Notes: generated by a model not told the origin, from the letters alone. DNA of 42,450 nucleotides from Prosthecobacter debontii (GCA_945869695.1 CAMBPV010000016.1:1-42450); one strand, 5' to 3'. Shown: positions 25,902 through 34,634, counted from the first letter of the stretch. Numbers and translations: made by a program.

Positions 25902-27323
25902 ATGCCTCTTTCCCAAGCTTCCGATTTCACTCGGCGTCGTTTCATCGCGACTGGTGCAGCCGCAATCGGGTTTCCCATGATTATTCCTGCGGCCTCGATT
26001 GGGAGAGGCGGAAGACCTGCTCCCTCGGAGAGGATCAATATCGGGCTCGTCGGTTACGGGACCATTGCGATTGGTTGGACCAAAAACTTTTTGGGGGATG
26101 ATCGGTGTCAGGTGATCTCCGTGGCGGATCCGATGAAGGAATCTAAGCACTACGGATACCAGGGGGAACTGAGCGGGGGGAGGGAGGTAGGCAGGAGAGA
26201 TGTGGATGCTCACTACTCGAAGGCAGCCAATCGATCCGTGAGGGGCTGCAGGGCTTACGCTGACTTTAGGGAAATGATGGAGAAAGAGGATCTTGACGCT
26301 GTGCAGGTCTCCACGCCTGACCATTGGCACGCCTACATGGCTGTCGTGGCGGCTAGGAAAGGCATTCATGTTTATGGGCAGAAGCCGGTGAGTCTTACCG
26401 TTGCAGATGGGAGGCTGATGTCGGATGAAGTGAAGAAAGCCGGGATCACTTGGCAGACAGGGAGTCAGCAGAGGAGCGATGTTTATTTTCGGATGGCTTG
26501 CGAGTTTGTTCGGAATGGGCGTATCGGAAAAGTGAAGAGAGTCAGAGTTGGGTTACCGGGAGGCCACACCAATTGGAACAAACAAGCGGATCTGACCTCG
26601 CCGACTCCCGTGCCAGCGGACTTTGATTTTGATTTATGGCTCGGCCCAGCTCCCGAGATGGATTATCGTCCGTGCCTTTTGCCGCTCAACTGGCGACACA
26701 ATTTCCACTTTTCAGGCGGCATGATCACCGACTTTGGTGCTCACCACATCGACATCGCTCAGTGGGCGCTCGATCAGGATAGTGGCGGGCCTGTCGATTT
26801 CTCGGACATTCGAGGCGAGGTGCCAGCCGAGTCCGAGATTTACAACACGGCAACGAAGTTTCACTGGGTCTCGAAGTATGAGAACGGGGTGGAGATGGTG
26901 GTGGCTGATTCGAGTGAACGCCTGATGCCTGAGATGGAGGGTGATCCCGTGGGTGGCAAAAATTTTGATCACACCGGCGTCTTCTTCGAGGGCGAAGATG
27001 GGAAATGGCTCTGGGTAAACCGTGGTAAAATCACAGCAAGTTCACGTGATCTGCTGAAAGAAAAAATCAGACCTGAGGAAATTCGACTTTACGAAAGCGC
27101 TGACCACACGCGCAACTTCATCGACTGCATTTACAGCGGAAAGCCCACAGCGGCACCCATGGAGACGGCCCACCGCACGATCACGATTTCACACCTTGCG
27201 AATATTGCCCTGAGACTGGGACGAAAGAGTTTGAAATGGAGCCCGAAGACCGAGCAGGTCGATGGTGATGAAGCTGCCCAGAAAATGCTCAAACGGGAGT
27301 GGCGTAAGCCATGGGCGATTTGA
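25902..27323 (+). CDS. Tat-exported Gfo/Idh/MocA-family oxidoreductase
   Basis: Starting at ATG 25902 the protein has 473 residues. Residues 9-34 (FTRRRFIATGAAAIGFPMII) are a Tat signal with the RRxF motif, so the protein is exported folded with its cofactor. The dinucleotide fold follows (INIGLVGYGTIAIGW), then ADPMKESKHYG, VQVSTPDHWHAYMAVVAARK, the conserved lysine motif GQKPVSLTV, and the C-terminal catalytic pair region ITDFGAHHIDIAQWALDQD. Family members oxidise or isomerise sugars and cyclitols with NAD(P); exported ones act as glycoside 3-dehydrogenases in known cases. It is followed closely by the histidine-cluster protein gene, possibly in one transcript, though the functions do not obviously fit. 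An upstream start at 25869 would give a poorer signal. Confidence 0.92.
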   Translation: MPLSQASDFTRRRFIATGAAAIGFPMIIPAASIGRGGRPAPSERINIGLVGYGTIAIGWTKNFLGDDRCQVISVADPMKESKHYGYQGELSGGREVGRRDVDAHYSKAANRSVRGCRAYADFREMMEKEDLDAVQVSTPDHWHAYMAVVAARKGIHVYGQKPVSLTVADGRLMSDEVKKAGITWQTGSQQRSDVYFRMACEFVRNGRIGKVKRVRVGLPGGHTNWNKQADLTSPTPVPADFDFDLWLGPAPEMDYRPCLLPLNWRHNFHFSGGMITDFGAHHIDIAQWALDQDSGGPVDFSDIRGEVPAESEIYNTATKFHWVSKYENGVEMVVADSSERLMPEMEGDPVGGKNFDHTGVFFEGEDGKWLWVNRGKITASSRDLLKEKIRPEEIRLYESADHTRNFIDCIYSGKPTAAPMETAHRTITISHLANIALRLGRKSLKWSPKTEQVDGDEAAQKMLKREWRKPWAI

Positions 27324-27325
27324 GT

Positions 27326-28564
27326 ATGATTCGAATGAAAAAGAAGGGATTGCTGAATCTCTTGGGTGTTTGTCTCTGTTTGATCGGCGGTGGGCTCCCT
27401 CTCGCGGCGATCGGTCAGGAGAGTGAAGGTAAATCCGGTGTCGTAACCTATCTTTATGTGGAGCCGTTCCTCACTCGCTTTGAGGCCCTCTTCTCAGCGC
27501 CGATCATGTTTCAATGGCTGGGCATCAAGGATGATGTCACCGTAGAATTGGATGGTCCCGCTCAACAGGCCATCGAAAGGCAAGTGGCCGAGCGTGCAGC
27601 ACAATGGTGCGGGCTTAAGGACAATGGAGTCAACATAACGGGAAGGCTGGCAGCGGTAACTTTTGTGAAAGGGGAGCCGGGCAAGACACTTCCGATGGCC
27701 GATGGGGAGAAGGTAAAGCCAAATGAGTCCATGATCGGTCTTGTATGGGAGTTCGCAACAAGCCCATCTCCACAAACGATCGAGGCGCAATGGTGGGAAT
27801 GGAATCCGCCACTTTCGGTTTTGCCTCTGACGATCTTCTTTGGATCATTCTCCGAGCGAATGGAGATCACTCGGGCGCTGCCTTTCGCGCGTTGGCAGAA
27901 CGATGGCAGACTCCCCCCTCCGAAGGCTCTCTCGCAGGTGCCGTCATTGCCTCCTGTAACGTCTCTGCCGATTCCGGTGGCTTCGATCGCGTGGCTTGCG
28001 ATCGGATGGATCTACTACGTTCTGAGGAATCGGACCGGTCGGAAGCCGCGGGGAGGGTGGCTGGGAATGGTCATTGCCTGGATTTTTGTCGCCGCTATTT
28101 TGAGCCCCATGATGATTGCGCATGTGCCCAACCCTTTCGATAAGGCTCCCGTGGCTGTGGATCGACCCGATGTGGCCGCAAAGATTGCCAGTCCGTTGTT
28201 AAGGAACATCTATCGTGCTTTCGATTATCAGGACGAGTCTCGGATTTATGATTCTCTGGCGATGAGTGTTGATGGGGAATTGCATCGGAAACTGTATCTC
28301 GAAACGCTCAAGGCTCTCCAGTTGGAGGGAAGAGAAGGGACGCGTGTTCGGGTTTCTGAATTGGATGTGCAAATCGATAAAGTCACTCCCGGGGATAATT
28401 ATTCTTTCACCACCGAGGGGCAGTGGACAGCGCTGGGGACTGTGGGTCATTGGGGGCATGCCCACACCCGAGTGAACCGTTACAAAGCGCGCATGACTTT
28501 CCGCCCAGTGGACTTGGCTTGGAAAATCACAGCTCTTGAGGTGCTGGAACTCAAGCGTCTTTAG
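27326..28564 (+). CDS. Membrane protein with C-terminal histidine cluster, partner of ABC module
   Basis: From ATG 27326 the protein has 412 residues (ATG 27311 or 27335 are alternatives; 27311 overlaps the previous gene by 13 bp). It has a signal peptide (GLLNLLGVCLCLIGGGLPLA, cleavage after AAIG). A periplasmic domain of about 185 residues follows, then two membrane helices (VASIAWLAIGWIYYVL; LGMVIAWIFVAAILSPMMIA) and a C-terminal periplasmic domain ending in VGHWGHAHTRVNRYKARM (H375, H378, H380) and WKITALEVLELKRL. I do not recognise a named family. It sits 1 bp before an ABC ATPase and in one run with an FtsX-type permease, which also has a histidine cluster, so a metal-linked transport role is inferred. 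Confidence 0.8.
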   Translation: MIRMKKKGLLNLLGVCLCLIGGGLPLAAIGQESEGKSGVVTYLYVEPFLTRFEALFSAPIMFQWLGIKDDVTVELDGPAQQAIERQVAERAAQWCGLKDNGVNITGRLAAVTFVKGEPGKTLPMADGEKVKPNESMIGLVWEFATSPSPQTIEAQWWEWNPPLSVLPLTIFFGSFSERMEITRALPFARWQNDGRLPPPKALSQVPSLPPVTSLPIPVASIAWLAIGWIYYVLRNRTGRKPRGGWLGMVIAWIFVAAILSPMMIAHVPNPFDKAPVAVDRPDVAAKIASPLLRNIYRAFDYQDESRIYDSLAMSVDGELHRKLYLETLKALQLEGREGTRVRVSELDVQIDKVTPGDNYSFTTEGQWTALGTVGHWGHAHTRVNRYKARMTFRPVDLAWKITALEVLELKRL

Positions 28565-28565
28565 G

Positions 28566-29264
28566 ATGAAACCCGCGGCAAGTGAATGTGTCATCCGATC
28601 GGGCTCGCCATCCGGCGTATTGATCACGGATTTGCATTTTCAATACCCGGGCAGCAGTTTTGGACTTTCTTTGCGCCAGTTGGAATTGGGGGCAGGGGAA
28701 ACGCTGGCTATTCTAGGACCGAGCGGTTGCGGGAAATCAACGTTGCTGCGGTTGATTGCGGGGCTGTTGCCACCGAATGCTGGAAAGGTAAGCATTGGAG
28801 GGAGTGACATTCATTTATTGAACAGGGAAGGGCTGCGCGACTTTCGTTTGAAACAGATTGGGCTTGTTTTTCAGGATTTCGCTCTGCTCGATTACCTGAC
28901 TGTTTCGGAGAACATATTGCTGCCTGCAAAACTGGGTGGTTTTTTTAGTGACGAGGTGACTTCACGAGTTCAATCTTTGATGGATCAACTGGGGATACGT
29001 GATCACGAGAAAAAGATCACGCGAATGCTCTCTCAAGGTGAGCGTCAGCGTGTCGCAATTGCGCGCGCACTGGCCCACGAGCCGACTCTTGTTTTGGCCG
29101 ATGAGCCCACCGCCTCTTTGGACGCCGCCCGGCGGGACAGGGTAGCGGCGATGCTAGTGGGCTATGCAAAAGAGCGCGGTGCGCCCTTGATCATGGTGAC
29201 CCATGATGCGGCGCTGAAAGATCGATTTGACCGTGTGGTGGATTTTCAGGAGTTGGTCTCATGA
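28566..29264 (+). CDS. ABC transporter ATP-binding protein (LolD/MacB type)
   Basis: From ATG 28566 the protein has 232 residues. Walker A is GPSGCGKST (about 50-58), the Q-loop is LVFQDFALLDYLTVSEN, the signature is LSQGERQRVAIARAL, Walker B is LVLADEPTASLD, and the switch histidine is in MVTHDAAL. This is the MacB/LolD/FtsE clade that pairs with FtsX-type permeases and drives mechanotransmission rather than classical substrate passage. An earlier in-frame start at 28536 lies inside the previous gene and is less likely, because ATG 28566 follows that gene's stop by 1 bp. The stop overlaps the permease start (ATGA, 29261-29264). Confidence 0.95.
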   Translation: MKPAASECVIRSGSPSGVLITDLHFQYPGSSFGLSLRQLELGAGETLAILGPSGCGKSTLLRLIAGLLPPNAGKVSIGGSDIHLLNREGLRDFRLKQIGLVFQDFALLDYLTVSENILLPAKLGGFFSDEVTSRVQSLMDQLGIRDHEKKITRMLSQGERQRVAIARALAHEPTLVLADEPTASLDAARRDRVAAMLVGYAKERGAPLIMVTHDAALKDRFDRVVDFQELVS

Positions 29265-30445
29265 GTGTTCCTGCCGCATTTCATCTGGCTCTGCATTACG
29301 TTTTGAGGCACCGTCTCCAATCGCTGTTGCTTTGTCTGGCGCTCGGGGCATCGCTGGCTCTGCCCGTAGCGGTCAGGACATTCGCTAAAACGGTCGAGGC
29401 TGAGACAGGGAAAAGGGCTTCCGGGACTCCGCTCGTGCTGGGAGCCAAGGGCAGTTCGCTCGATCTGTTACTCTCGGCTCTTTATTTCAGGCGCCAACCG
29501 ATCGCGCCGATCACGCTCAAACAGGTGGACCTGATTCGCGCATCAGGGCTCGGAAATGCGATTCCTCTTCTTGTTCGCTTTCACTCTCAAGGTTCTCCCA
29601 TCGTGGGAGTGGATTTGGCGTATTTTGATTTTCGAGGTCTAGGAACCAGGCAGGGGCATCTCTTTACGCGCTTGGGTGATTGCGTAGTTGGAGCTCGACT
29701 CGCGAAAGAACGAGGATTAAAGCCGGGTGATTCTGTTTTTTCGTCGCCTGAGCAGGTGTTCGACATAGCGGGAGTCTACCCCTTAAAGATGCGGGTTACG
29801 GGAGTTCTCGCTCCGACGGGCTCTCCGGATGATCATGCTGTTTTTGTCGATTTAAAAACGGCGTGGTTGATTGAGGGACGTTCTCACGGGCACGATGATC
29901 TCGCTTCCTCAAAGTCTGCTCCGGATGTTTTGAAGCGTGACTCGACCAACATCGTCGGTAGTGCGGCTGTTCGAATGTTTAATGAGGTCACTGCTGAAAA
30001 TCTGAGTGGTTTTCACTTTCATGGAGACCCTGCGGATTATCCCATCACATCGGCGATTGTCTTGCCTCGTGATGCAAAGTCTGAGGCGATTCTCTCGGGT
30101 CGGCATCAAGATCCGAAAGGTCTTTTTCAGCTCATTCGGCCCTCTGATGAACTGAGTATGATCCTTTCGACGCTCTTCCAGGTCGAGGGAGCCATCATTT
30201 TGGGGCTCGTGTTTGTTGGTTTTGCGGCTGCCGCCATCGCGGTCATTGTCTTCACACTGTCGTTCCAGATGAGGGCCCGAGAGTTCGCCACGCTGGCAGA
30301 CATTGGGGTCTCTCTGAAAACGCTCAATCTAATCAAAGCCTTTGAGGTGATGCTGATTGGAATCGGGGGAATGGCGATCGCCTCGATCGTGGTCGGTCTG
30401 GTGATTCAGTGGGGCCCGAGCCTAGTCTTGCGTGCTCTGCAATAG
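29261..30445 (+). CDS. FtsX-type ABC permease with histidine motifs
   Basis: This is a 394-residue permease. One N-terminal membrane helix (LQSLLLCLALGASLALPVAV), a periplasmic domain of about 260 residues and two C-terminal helices (IILGLVFVGFAAAAIAVIVF; MLIGIGGMAIASIVVGLVIQ) are visible, one fewer than in MacB. The cytoplasmic loop REFATLADIGVSLKTLNLIK is the ATPase contact. The periplasmic part holds HGHDD (H209, H211) and FHFHGD (H252, H254), next to YPITSAIVLPRDAKSEAILS. I recall a similar 'FHFHGD...P.TA..v.P' pattern in permeases encoded with DUF2796-type zinc-associated proteins (Zrg-like), so a metal-related substrate is possible. That recollection needs checking. Confidence 0.9.
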   Translation: MSVPAAFHLALHYVLRHRLQSLLLCLALGASLALPVAVRTFAKTVEAETGKRASGTPLVLGAKGSSLDLLLSALYFRRQPIAPITLKQVDLIRASGLGNAIPLLVRFHSQGSPIVGVDLAYFDFRGLGTRQGHLFTRLGDCVVGARLAKERGLKPGDSVFSSPEQVFDIAGVYPLKMRVTGVLAPTGSPDDHAVFVDLKTAWLIEGRSHGHDDLASSKSAPDVLKRDSTNIVGSAAVRMFNEVTAENLSGFHFHGDPADYPITSAIVLPRDAKSEAILSGRHQDPKGLFQLIRPSDELSMILSTLFQVEGAIILGLVFVGFAAAAIAVIVFTLSFQMRAREFATLADIGVSLKTLNLIKAFEVMLIGIGGMAIASIVVGLVIQWGPSLVLRALQ

Positions 30446-30456
30446 GTGGATCAAGA

Positions 30457-31305
30457 TCAAGGTTCGGATTCCTCTAACGTGAGCTGGTGGAAAAGTCGCC
30501 CCAATCGCTCAGTCACTGGTCCAGGTGTGAGGAGTCGATCGTCCCATTGAATGACGGGGTGAACTTCCCGGGTGCTGGAGGTGATGAAAATTTCAGCGCA
30601 CCCGATCAGATCCGTGGGGAAAAGGACTTTCTCAACACAGCGAATGTCGGCTCTTTTGCAGATCTCGATCACCAACTCGCGAGTGACCCCCGCGAGGCAT
30701 CCTGACGTCAACGGCGGGGTGATGACGCAGTCTTCCTGGACGATAAAAACATTGCTTCCGGTGCCTTCACAAACTTCACCTTGTGTGTTCAAAAAGAGCG
30801 CTTCGCCTGCACCGCGAGCCTTTGCAAAGGAGAGAGCAACGACATTTTCGGCATACGAAATACTCTTCACACCTGCGATGGCGCTTCGCTCATTTCGCGG
30901 CCACGGCACGGTGATCAGCTTTTCAGTGGCTGGCCAGGGTTTGAGGGCAGTGGCTGCAATGATTACCGTAGGAAGCTCGTTTCCCCGATCAGATCCCATC
31001 GGCCCGCTGCCGCTGGTGACCGTGAGGCGTAGCCGGGCATCGGCGAATCCGTTTGCCTTCATCACTGCGAGCGTGGCTTCACGCACCTCACCGCTAGGGG
31101 GTGCCGGGATGCCGAGCACTGAGCAGGAGTGAATCAACCGTTTGAGGTGTCGATCGAGAGCGAAAGGGGTTCCTCGATACGTGATCAAGGTTTCGAATGC
31201 GCCATCGCCCACGAGGAGGCCGTGATCAAAAGGCGACAGTTTTGACTCGCGGGTCAGTGCAAGACGACCATTAATCCAAACGGTGGAAGGCAGAGAGTGG
31301 CTCAT
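30457..31305 (-). CDS. Class IV PLP aminotransferase
   Basis: This is a 282-residue fold-type IV aminotransferase. Conserved features are VWINGRLAL, the N-terminal HGLLVGDGAFETLITYRG, RLRLTVTSG, the PLP lysine K147 in GVKSISYAENVVAL, EALFLNTQGEVCEGTGSNVF and LTSGCLAGVTRELVIEI (phosphate cup), and EIFITSSTREVHPV. The family includes branched-chain aminotransferase, D-amino acid aminotransferase and aminodeoxychorismate lyase (PabC). Length and the FETL/SSTREV motifs fit D-amino-acid-transaminase-like or PabC-like members best, but substrate cannot be decided by eye. It is convergent with the ABC permease (11 bp between stops) and unlinked to folate or amino acid genes here. Confidence 0.92.
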   Translation of the reverse strand: MSHSLPSTVWINGRLALTRESKLSPFDHGLLVGDGAFETLITYRGTPFALDRHLKRLIHSCSVLGIPAPPSGEVREATLAVMKANGFADARLRLTVTSGSGPMGSDRGNELPTVIIAATALKPWPATEKLITVPWPRNERSAIAGVKSISYAENVVALSFAKARGAGEALFLNTQGEVCEGTGSNVFIVQEDCVITPPLTSGCLAGVTRELVIEICKRADIRCVEKVLFPTDLIGCAEIFITSSTREVHPVIQWDDRLLTPGPVTERLGRLFHQLTLEESEP

Positions 31306-31352
31306 TTTCGAGCCCGGACTCTAACCGAAATGGAGCCAGGTTCTTCGAGAAT

Positions 31353-32075
31353 TTACACCGATGTGCCGGCCTGAAATGCGCCGTAAGCAATCGCCGTCGA
31401 AGCGCCTCGGGGATCTCCACCCCCTGCACGGGTCAAGCGGCGTTGGATGTCGAAGAACATTTGACGAACGTGGGGATAACGGGTGCGTCCTTGAAGGTAT
31501 GAGCGGCTTTTTTCGAATGAGCCCCATTGGATCACTTCGATATCCACATGGCGCACACCCCAGTCATTCATCATGCCACGCGAGGGTTTGTAGAGGTCGA
31601 TCGTTCCCGTCCCCACCAGTGCGCTACCGTAGTCATCGACCACATAAACCACTCCGGGTTCACTGGAGATCCGAAATTTAGTGCCGACAGGATAGCGGGA
31701 CCAGTCGGCGGCGGCACTGCGCTCGCTGCCATATTGCAACATCGTGCCCACAGCATTCATGCGACCATAGAAGATGTGGTCGGATTCATCATGACAGTAT
31801 GCCGTTGTTCTGACGCTGGCAAAGCGACCTTGGCCCGAGGGGCGGGTTGCCGCTACCAGGGGGGGCTTCGGTCCATCTACATAAAAGAAATAGCTGGCCA
31901 TTTTGGCTGGCTGAAAGGTTTGGCCTGCGGGCACTGCCTTTCTGACCTCGTAGTTGATCCCGGGCTTCAAATGATTCTTTTTCAGGGATGAAACTGCCCT
32001 ATTCGGCAGCGTGCACGAGGGAATGATGAAGGCGATTGAAACCAAAGCCAGCCAGAGGCGTGTGTGAGCATTCAT
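31353..32075 (-). CDS. 3D-domain lipoprotein
   Basis: This is a 240-residue protein. The signal ends in a lipobox-like ALVSIAFIIPSCTLPN, so it is probably an outer-membrane or periplasmic lipoprotein. The C-terminal half is a 3D domain (named for three aspartates; also in MltA and RpfB/YabE): VRTTAYCHDE, AVGTMLQYG, SAAADWSRYPVGTKFRI, VYVVDDYGSALVGTGTIDLY and WGVRHVDIEVIQWG. Such domains form the double-psi barrel active site of peptidoglycan lytic enzymes, so cell wall cleavage is likely. It is downstream of rarA on the same strand, separated by an AT-rich gap of about 130 bp. Confidence 0.9.
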   Translation of the reverse strand: MNAHTRLWLALVSIAFIIPSCTLPNRAVSSLKKNHLKPGINYEVRKAVPAGQTFQPAKMASYFFYVDGPKPPLVAATRPSGQGRFASVRTTAYCHDESDHIFYGRMNAVGTMLQYGSERSAAADWSRYPVGTKFRISSEPGVVYVVDDYGSALVGTGTIDLYKPSRGMMNDWGVRHVDIEVIQWGSFEKSRSYLQGRTRYPHVRQMFFDIQRRLTRAGGGDPRGASTAIAYGAFQAGTSV

Positions 32076-32129
32076 GAGTTTCTGGTGATTAATTTGAATA
32101 AAATACCAGAATTAGCTCAATGATTCAAT

Positions 32130-32155
32130 ATAAATACCACATTTAATGTATTTAT
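32130..32155. repeat. AT-rich inverted repeat between rarA and the 3D lipoprotein gene
   Basis: ATAAATAC (32130-32137) and GTATTTAT (32148-32155) are perfect 8-bp arms with a 10-nt spacer. The octamer AAATACCA occurs twice nearby (about 32101 and 32132). It lies 55-80 bp before the 3D lipoprotein start and could be an operator. It has no T tract, so it is a poor terminator for rarA. Confidence 0.3.
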
Positions 32156-32208
32156 AAGGTTATTAGATGGTCAAACTCCTCTGATTTTAGCCCTCTGTAA
32201 ACTTTCCT

Positions 32209-33567
32209 TCACGCTGATTCCTCCTTCCCAAAAGCCTCTCGAAGTCGATCCAATCGCTCTTTGATCCGCCCTTCCAGACCATTGGATGTGGGCTCATAAT
32301 AGACTCGGCCGTCGCCTTCTGGGAGGCAACGTTGGGGAACAAAGCCGCCCTCAAAATCGTGGGGGTAGAGATAGCCGTCCCCGTTGCCAAAGGTTTTTGC
32401 GCCTTTGTAACTGCCATCTCTCAGATGGAGGGGCACAGGCAGCGTCCGTCCATTTTTCACATCCTCAAGAGCGGTATTGATGGCTTTGTATGCTCGGTTT
32501 GATTTCGGGGCCGTTGCCACATAGATCGTCGCATGAGCGAGGATGATCCGTGCTTCAGGCATGCCGATGAACTCGACCGCCTGATGGGCGGCGACGGCCA
32601 CTCGGAGCGCGTTTGAGTCCGCGAGGCCGATGTCTTCGCTCGCCGCGATGACAATCCGACGGGAGATGAAGCGAATGTCCTCACCTGCGTAGAGCATTTT
32701 GGCGAGCCAATAAACGGCGGCATCAGGGTCTGAAGCCCGCATGGATTTGATGAAAGCGCTGATCGTGTCGTAATGGCCATCGCCGTCTCCATCATACACA
32801 ATGGTCTTTTGCTGCACGGACTCCTCGGCGGCAGCGAGATCAATAACAGCTTTCCCATCGGCGTCGCGTACGGTGCTCAGAGCCGCGAGTTCGAGCGCAT
32901 TGAGGCACTTCCTCGCATCGCCATCTGCTACCGTCGAGAGGTGCAGACGTGCTTCCGGTGTGATCGACACACTTAAGCTACCCAGTCCGCGTTCGGCGTC
33001 TGAGAGGGCCAGATCGATCAAAGTCTCCAGGTCCTCCAGGCTCAATGGCTCCAGAGTGAAGACTTGGGAGCGGCTCACGAGCGGACTGTTGACATAAAAA
33101 AAGGGGTTGTGAGTCGTGGCGCCGATAAACCTCAAAGTCCCGCGTTCTAAATGAGGTAGAAGTACATCTTGTTGAGATTTATTGAAGCGGTGGATCTCGT
33201 CCACAAACAGGATGGTCGTCTGTCCATTGAGCCGGAGATGCTGCGCGGCCACCTCGGCCTCCTTTCGGATATCAGACACCGTGCTTTCCACCCCGCTATG
33301 GGTCACGAAGCGGGACTTCGTCTCTCGAGAAATGATGGTGGCCAAAGTCGTTTTCCCCACGCCAGGAGGGCCGTAAAAAATCAGCGAGGCAAATCGGTCC
33401 GCGTCCACGGCCCGACGCAAAAGCTTACCCTCACCCAAAATGTGCCGCTGGCCGATGTATTCACTCAGGGAACGCGGCCGCATCCGCGCCGCTAGCGGCA
33501 TGTGAGCTGGCGGAGCTTCCGCTGCCCCATCCTCTTTCATCCCAGTTCCAAACAAATCATCGCTCAT
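32209..33567 (-). CDS. rarA: Replication-associated recombination protein RarA (MgsA)
   Basis: From ATG 33567 the protein has 452 residues; upstream in-frame codons to 33660 lack family character. The AAA+ core is of clamp-loader type: LAARMRPRSLSEYIGQRHIL (start motif), Walker A FYGPPGVGKTTLA, Walker B ILFVDEIHRFNKSQQDVLLP, sensor 1 RFIGATTHNPFF and SRSQVFTLEPL. The C-terminal tetramerisation part has RRIVIAASEDIGLADSNAL, PEARIILAHATIYVATAPKS and YLYPHDFEGGFVPQRCLPEG, the MgsA signature. RarA acts at stalled forks and on single-strand gaps. It is divergent from the Rrf2 regulator gene (117 bp apart). Confidence 0.96.
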   Translation of the reverse strand: MSDDLFGTGMKEDGAAEAPPAHMPLAARMRPRSLSEYIGQRHILGEGKLLRRAVDADRFASLIFYGPPGVGKTTLATIISRETKSRFVTHSGVESTVSDIRKEAEVAAQHLRLNGQTTILFVDEIHRFNKSQQDVLLPHLERGTLRFIGATTHNPFFYVNSPLVSRSQVFTLEPLSLEDLETLIDLALSDAERGLGSLSVSITPEARLHLSTVADGDARKCLNALELAALSTVRDADGKAVIDLAAAEESVQQKTIVYDGDGDGHYDTISAFIKSMRASDPDAAVYWLAKMLYAGEDIRFISRRIVIAASEDIGLADSNALRVAVAAHQAVEFIGMPEARIILAHATIYVATAPKSNRAYKAINTALEDVKNGRTLPVPLHLRDGSYKGAKTFGNGDGYLYPHDFEGGFVPQRCLPEGDGRVYYEPTSNGLEGRIKERLDRLREAFGKEESA

Positions 33568-33684
33568 GCCAATGCATGGAAACTCGCCACGGCATCGCGA
33601 CGGGTCAATGGTGAATCCTGATGGCCCCGACACTCCCGCATTGACTCTGAACCGCTGCACTCAGACTATGGGGGGCCGCTAAAC

Positions 33685-34137
33685 ATGAAAATTTCCAAGA
33701 AAGCCGAGTATGCCCTCCGGGCGGTGACTGCGATGAGTCGCGCGCCGCTGGGCACGACTTTCTCCATCCAGGACATTGCTCAGCGGGAGCACATTCCCCT
33801 CAAATTCCTGGAGCAAATTTTGCTGGCGCTCAAAAACGGTGGTTTGCTGCGAAGCAAAAGAGGTGTTGGGGGTGGATACCAGCTCAATGTGCCGGCGAAC
33901 CAACTGACCCTCCGGCAGGTCATTGAGCCGATTGATGGGCCGTTTGATCCGATTACTTGTCTCCAAGCTTTGGGTAGGCCTCAACATGCCTGTGAATGCG
34001 GGATACCCGGAGGCTGCGCCTTAGCTAAGACGTTTCATGGCCTCAGCACCTTGGTGCAAGGATGGCTTTCAGGCACCACCATCGCCGATGTGATCGCGAA
34101 AGGCGGAGCGGGAGACGATGTTAGTTTTGACATCTAG
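33685..34137 (+). CDS. Rrf2-family transcriptional regulator
   Basis: This is a 150-residue winged-helix protein. The start MKISKKAEYALRAVTAMSRA and the recognition region IAQREHIPLKFLEQILLALK, GLLRSKRGVGGGYQL are classic Rrf2. The cluster-binding loop has four cysteines (C92, C103, C105, C111), against three in IscR, so it may bind an Fe-S cluster or sense nitric oxide or redox state. It has no isc, suf or cys genes next to it; the next feature is tmRNA. The AraC and Rrf2 proteins are the only full-length transcription factors of well-known families in the window. Confidence 0.94.
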   Translation: MKISKKAEYALRAVTAMSRAPLGTTFSIQDIAQREHIPLKFLEQILLALKNGGLLRSKRGVGGGYQLNVPANQLTLRQVIEPIDGPFDPITCLQALGRPQHACECGIPGGCALAKTFHGLSTLVQGWLSGTTIADVIAKGGAGDDVSFDI

Positions 34138-34194
34138 CTGAGGCCAGTTGCTATTTTGCCAATCACGATTACTCTTTGCGGGTAATTCTGTGAA

Positions 34195-34548
34195 GGGGGC
34201 GTCCTGGTTTCGACGGGTGACCTTAGATCGGGGCTGCATGCCGAGGACGATTCGTTGGCCTCGTTAAATCCGCGAATCAAAAAAACAAAAGCAGACTCTA
34301 ACGAGCTTGCCCTCGCGGCCTAGTAACCGCGACGTTGATCTGGCGATACCTGGTGGCCAGAGAGACGACACTTCCAGGCTGGCTGGCTGACCGGGCTCCC
34401 GGGTCGATAGCGAGATTTAACAGGAAGCTGGGTGAGGGGAATTTTGTCGGTCGAAGCCTCCTCACCGAGATTAAATGACCGAATGAGCATGGAGACGCTG
34501 CGGTTGATGGTTATTCGGACAGGGGTTCAACTCCCCTCGCCTCCACCA
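34195..34548 (+). ncRNA. ssrA: tmRNA (ssrA), tag ADSNELALAA
   Basis: The 354-nt sequence begins GGGGGCG (34195) and ends CGCCTCC-A-CCA (34538-34548), which pair as a tRNA-like acceptor stem. The T arm is GGGG-TTCAACT-CCCC near the 3' end, and the 5' side carries the conserved TGGTTTCGACGGG. The tag frame is GCA GAC TCT AAC GAG CTT GCC CTC GCG GCC at 34291-34320, followed by tandem TAG TAA. It adds A-ADSNELALAA to stalled proteins; the LAA end is a ClpXP/ClpAP degron. With SmpB it rescues stalled ribosomes. The CCA end is encoded. A weak promoter candidate (TTGCCA, 34156) lies upstream. Confidence 0.97.
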
Positions 34549-34569
34549 CCTTGATTTACAAGGTGGTGG
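34543..34569 (+). terminator. Hairpin overlapping the tmRNA 3' end
   Basis: CCACCACCTTG (34543-34553) pairs perfectly with CAAGGTGGTGG (34559-34569) around a 5-nt loop. No U tract follows, so termination would be factor-aided or weak. The first arm includes the tmRNA discriminator and CCA end, so the hairpin must be removed during 3' processing. Confidence 0.55.
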
Positions 34570-34634
34570 AAATCGAGGATCAGGTCCGTTTTTAAATCAA
34601 TGAACGCGGGCGGGAATGAGGTTTACCAACAATC

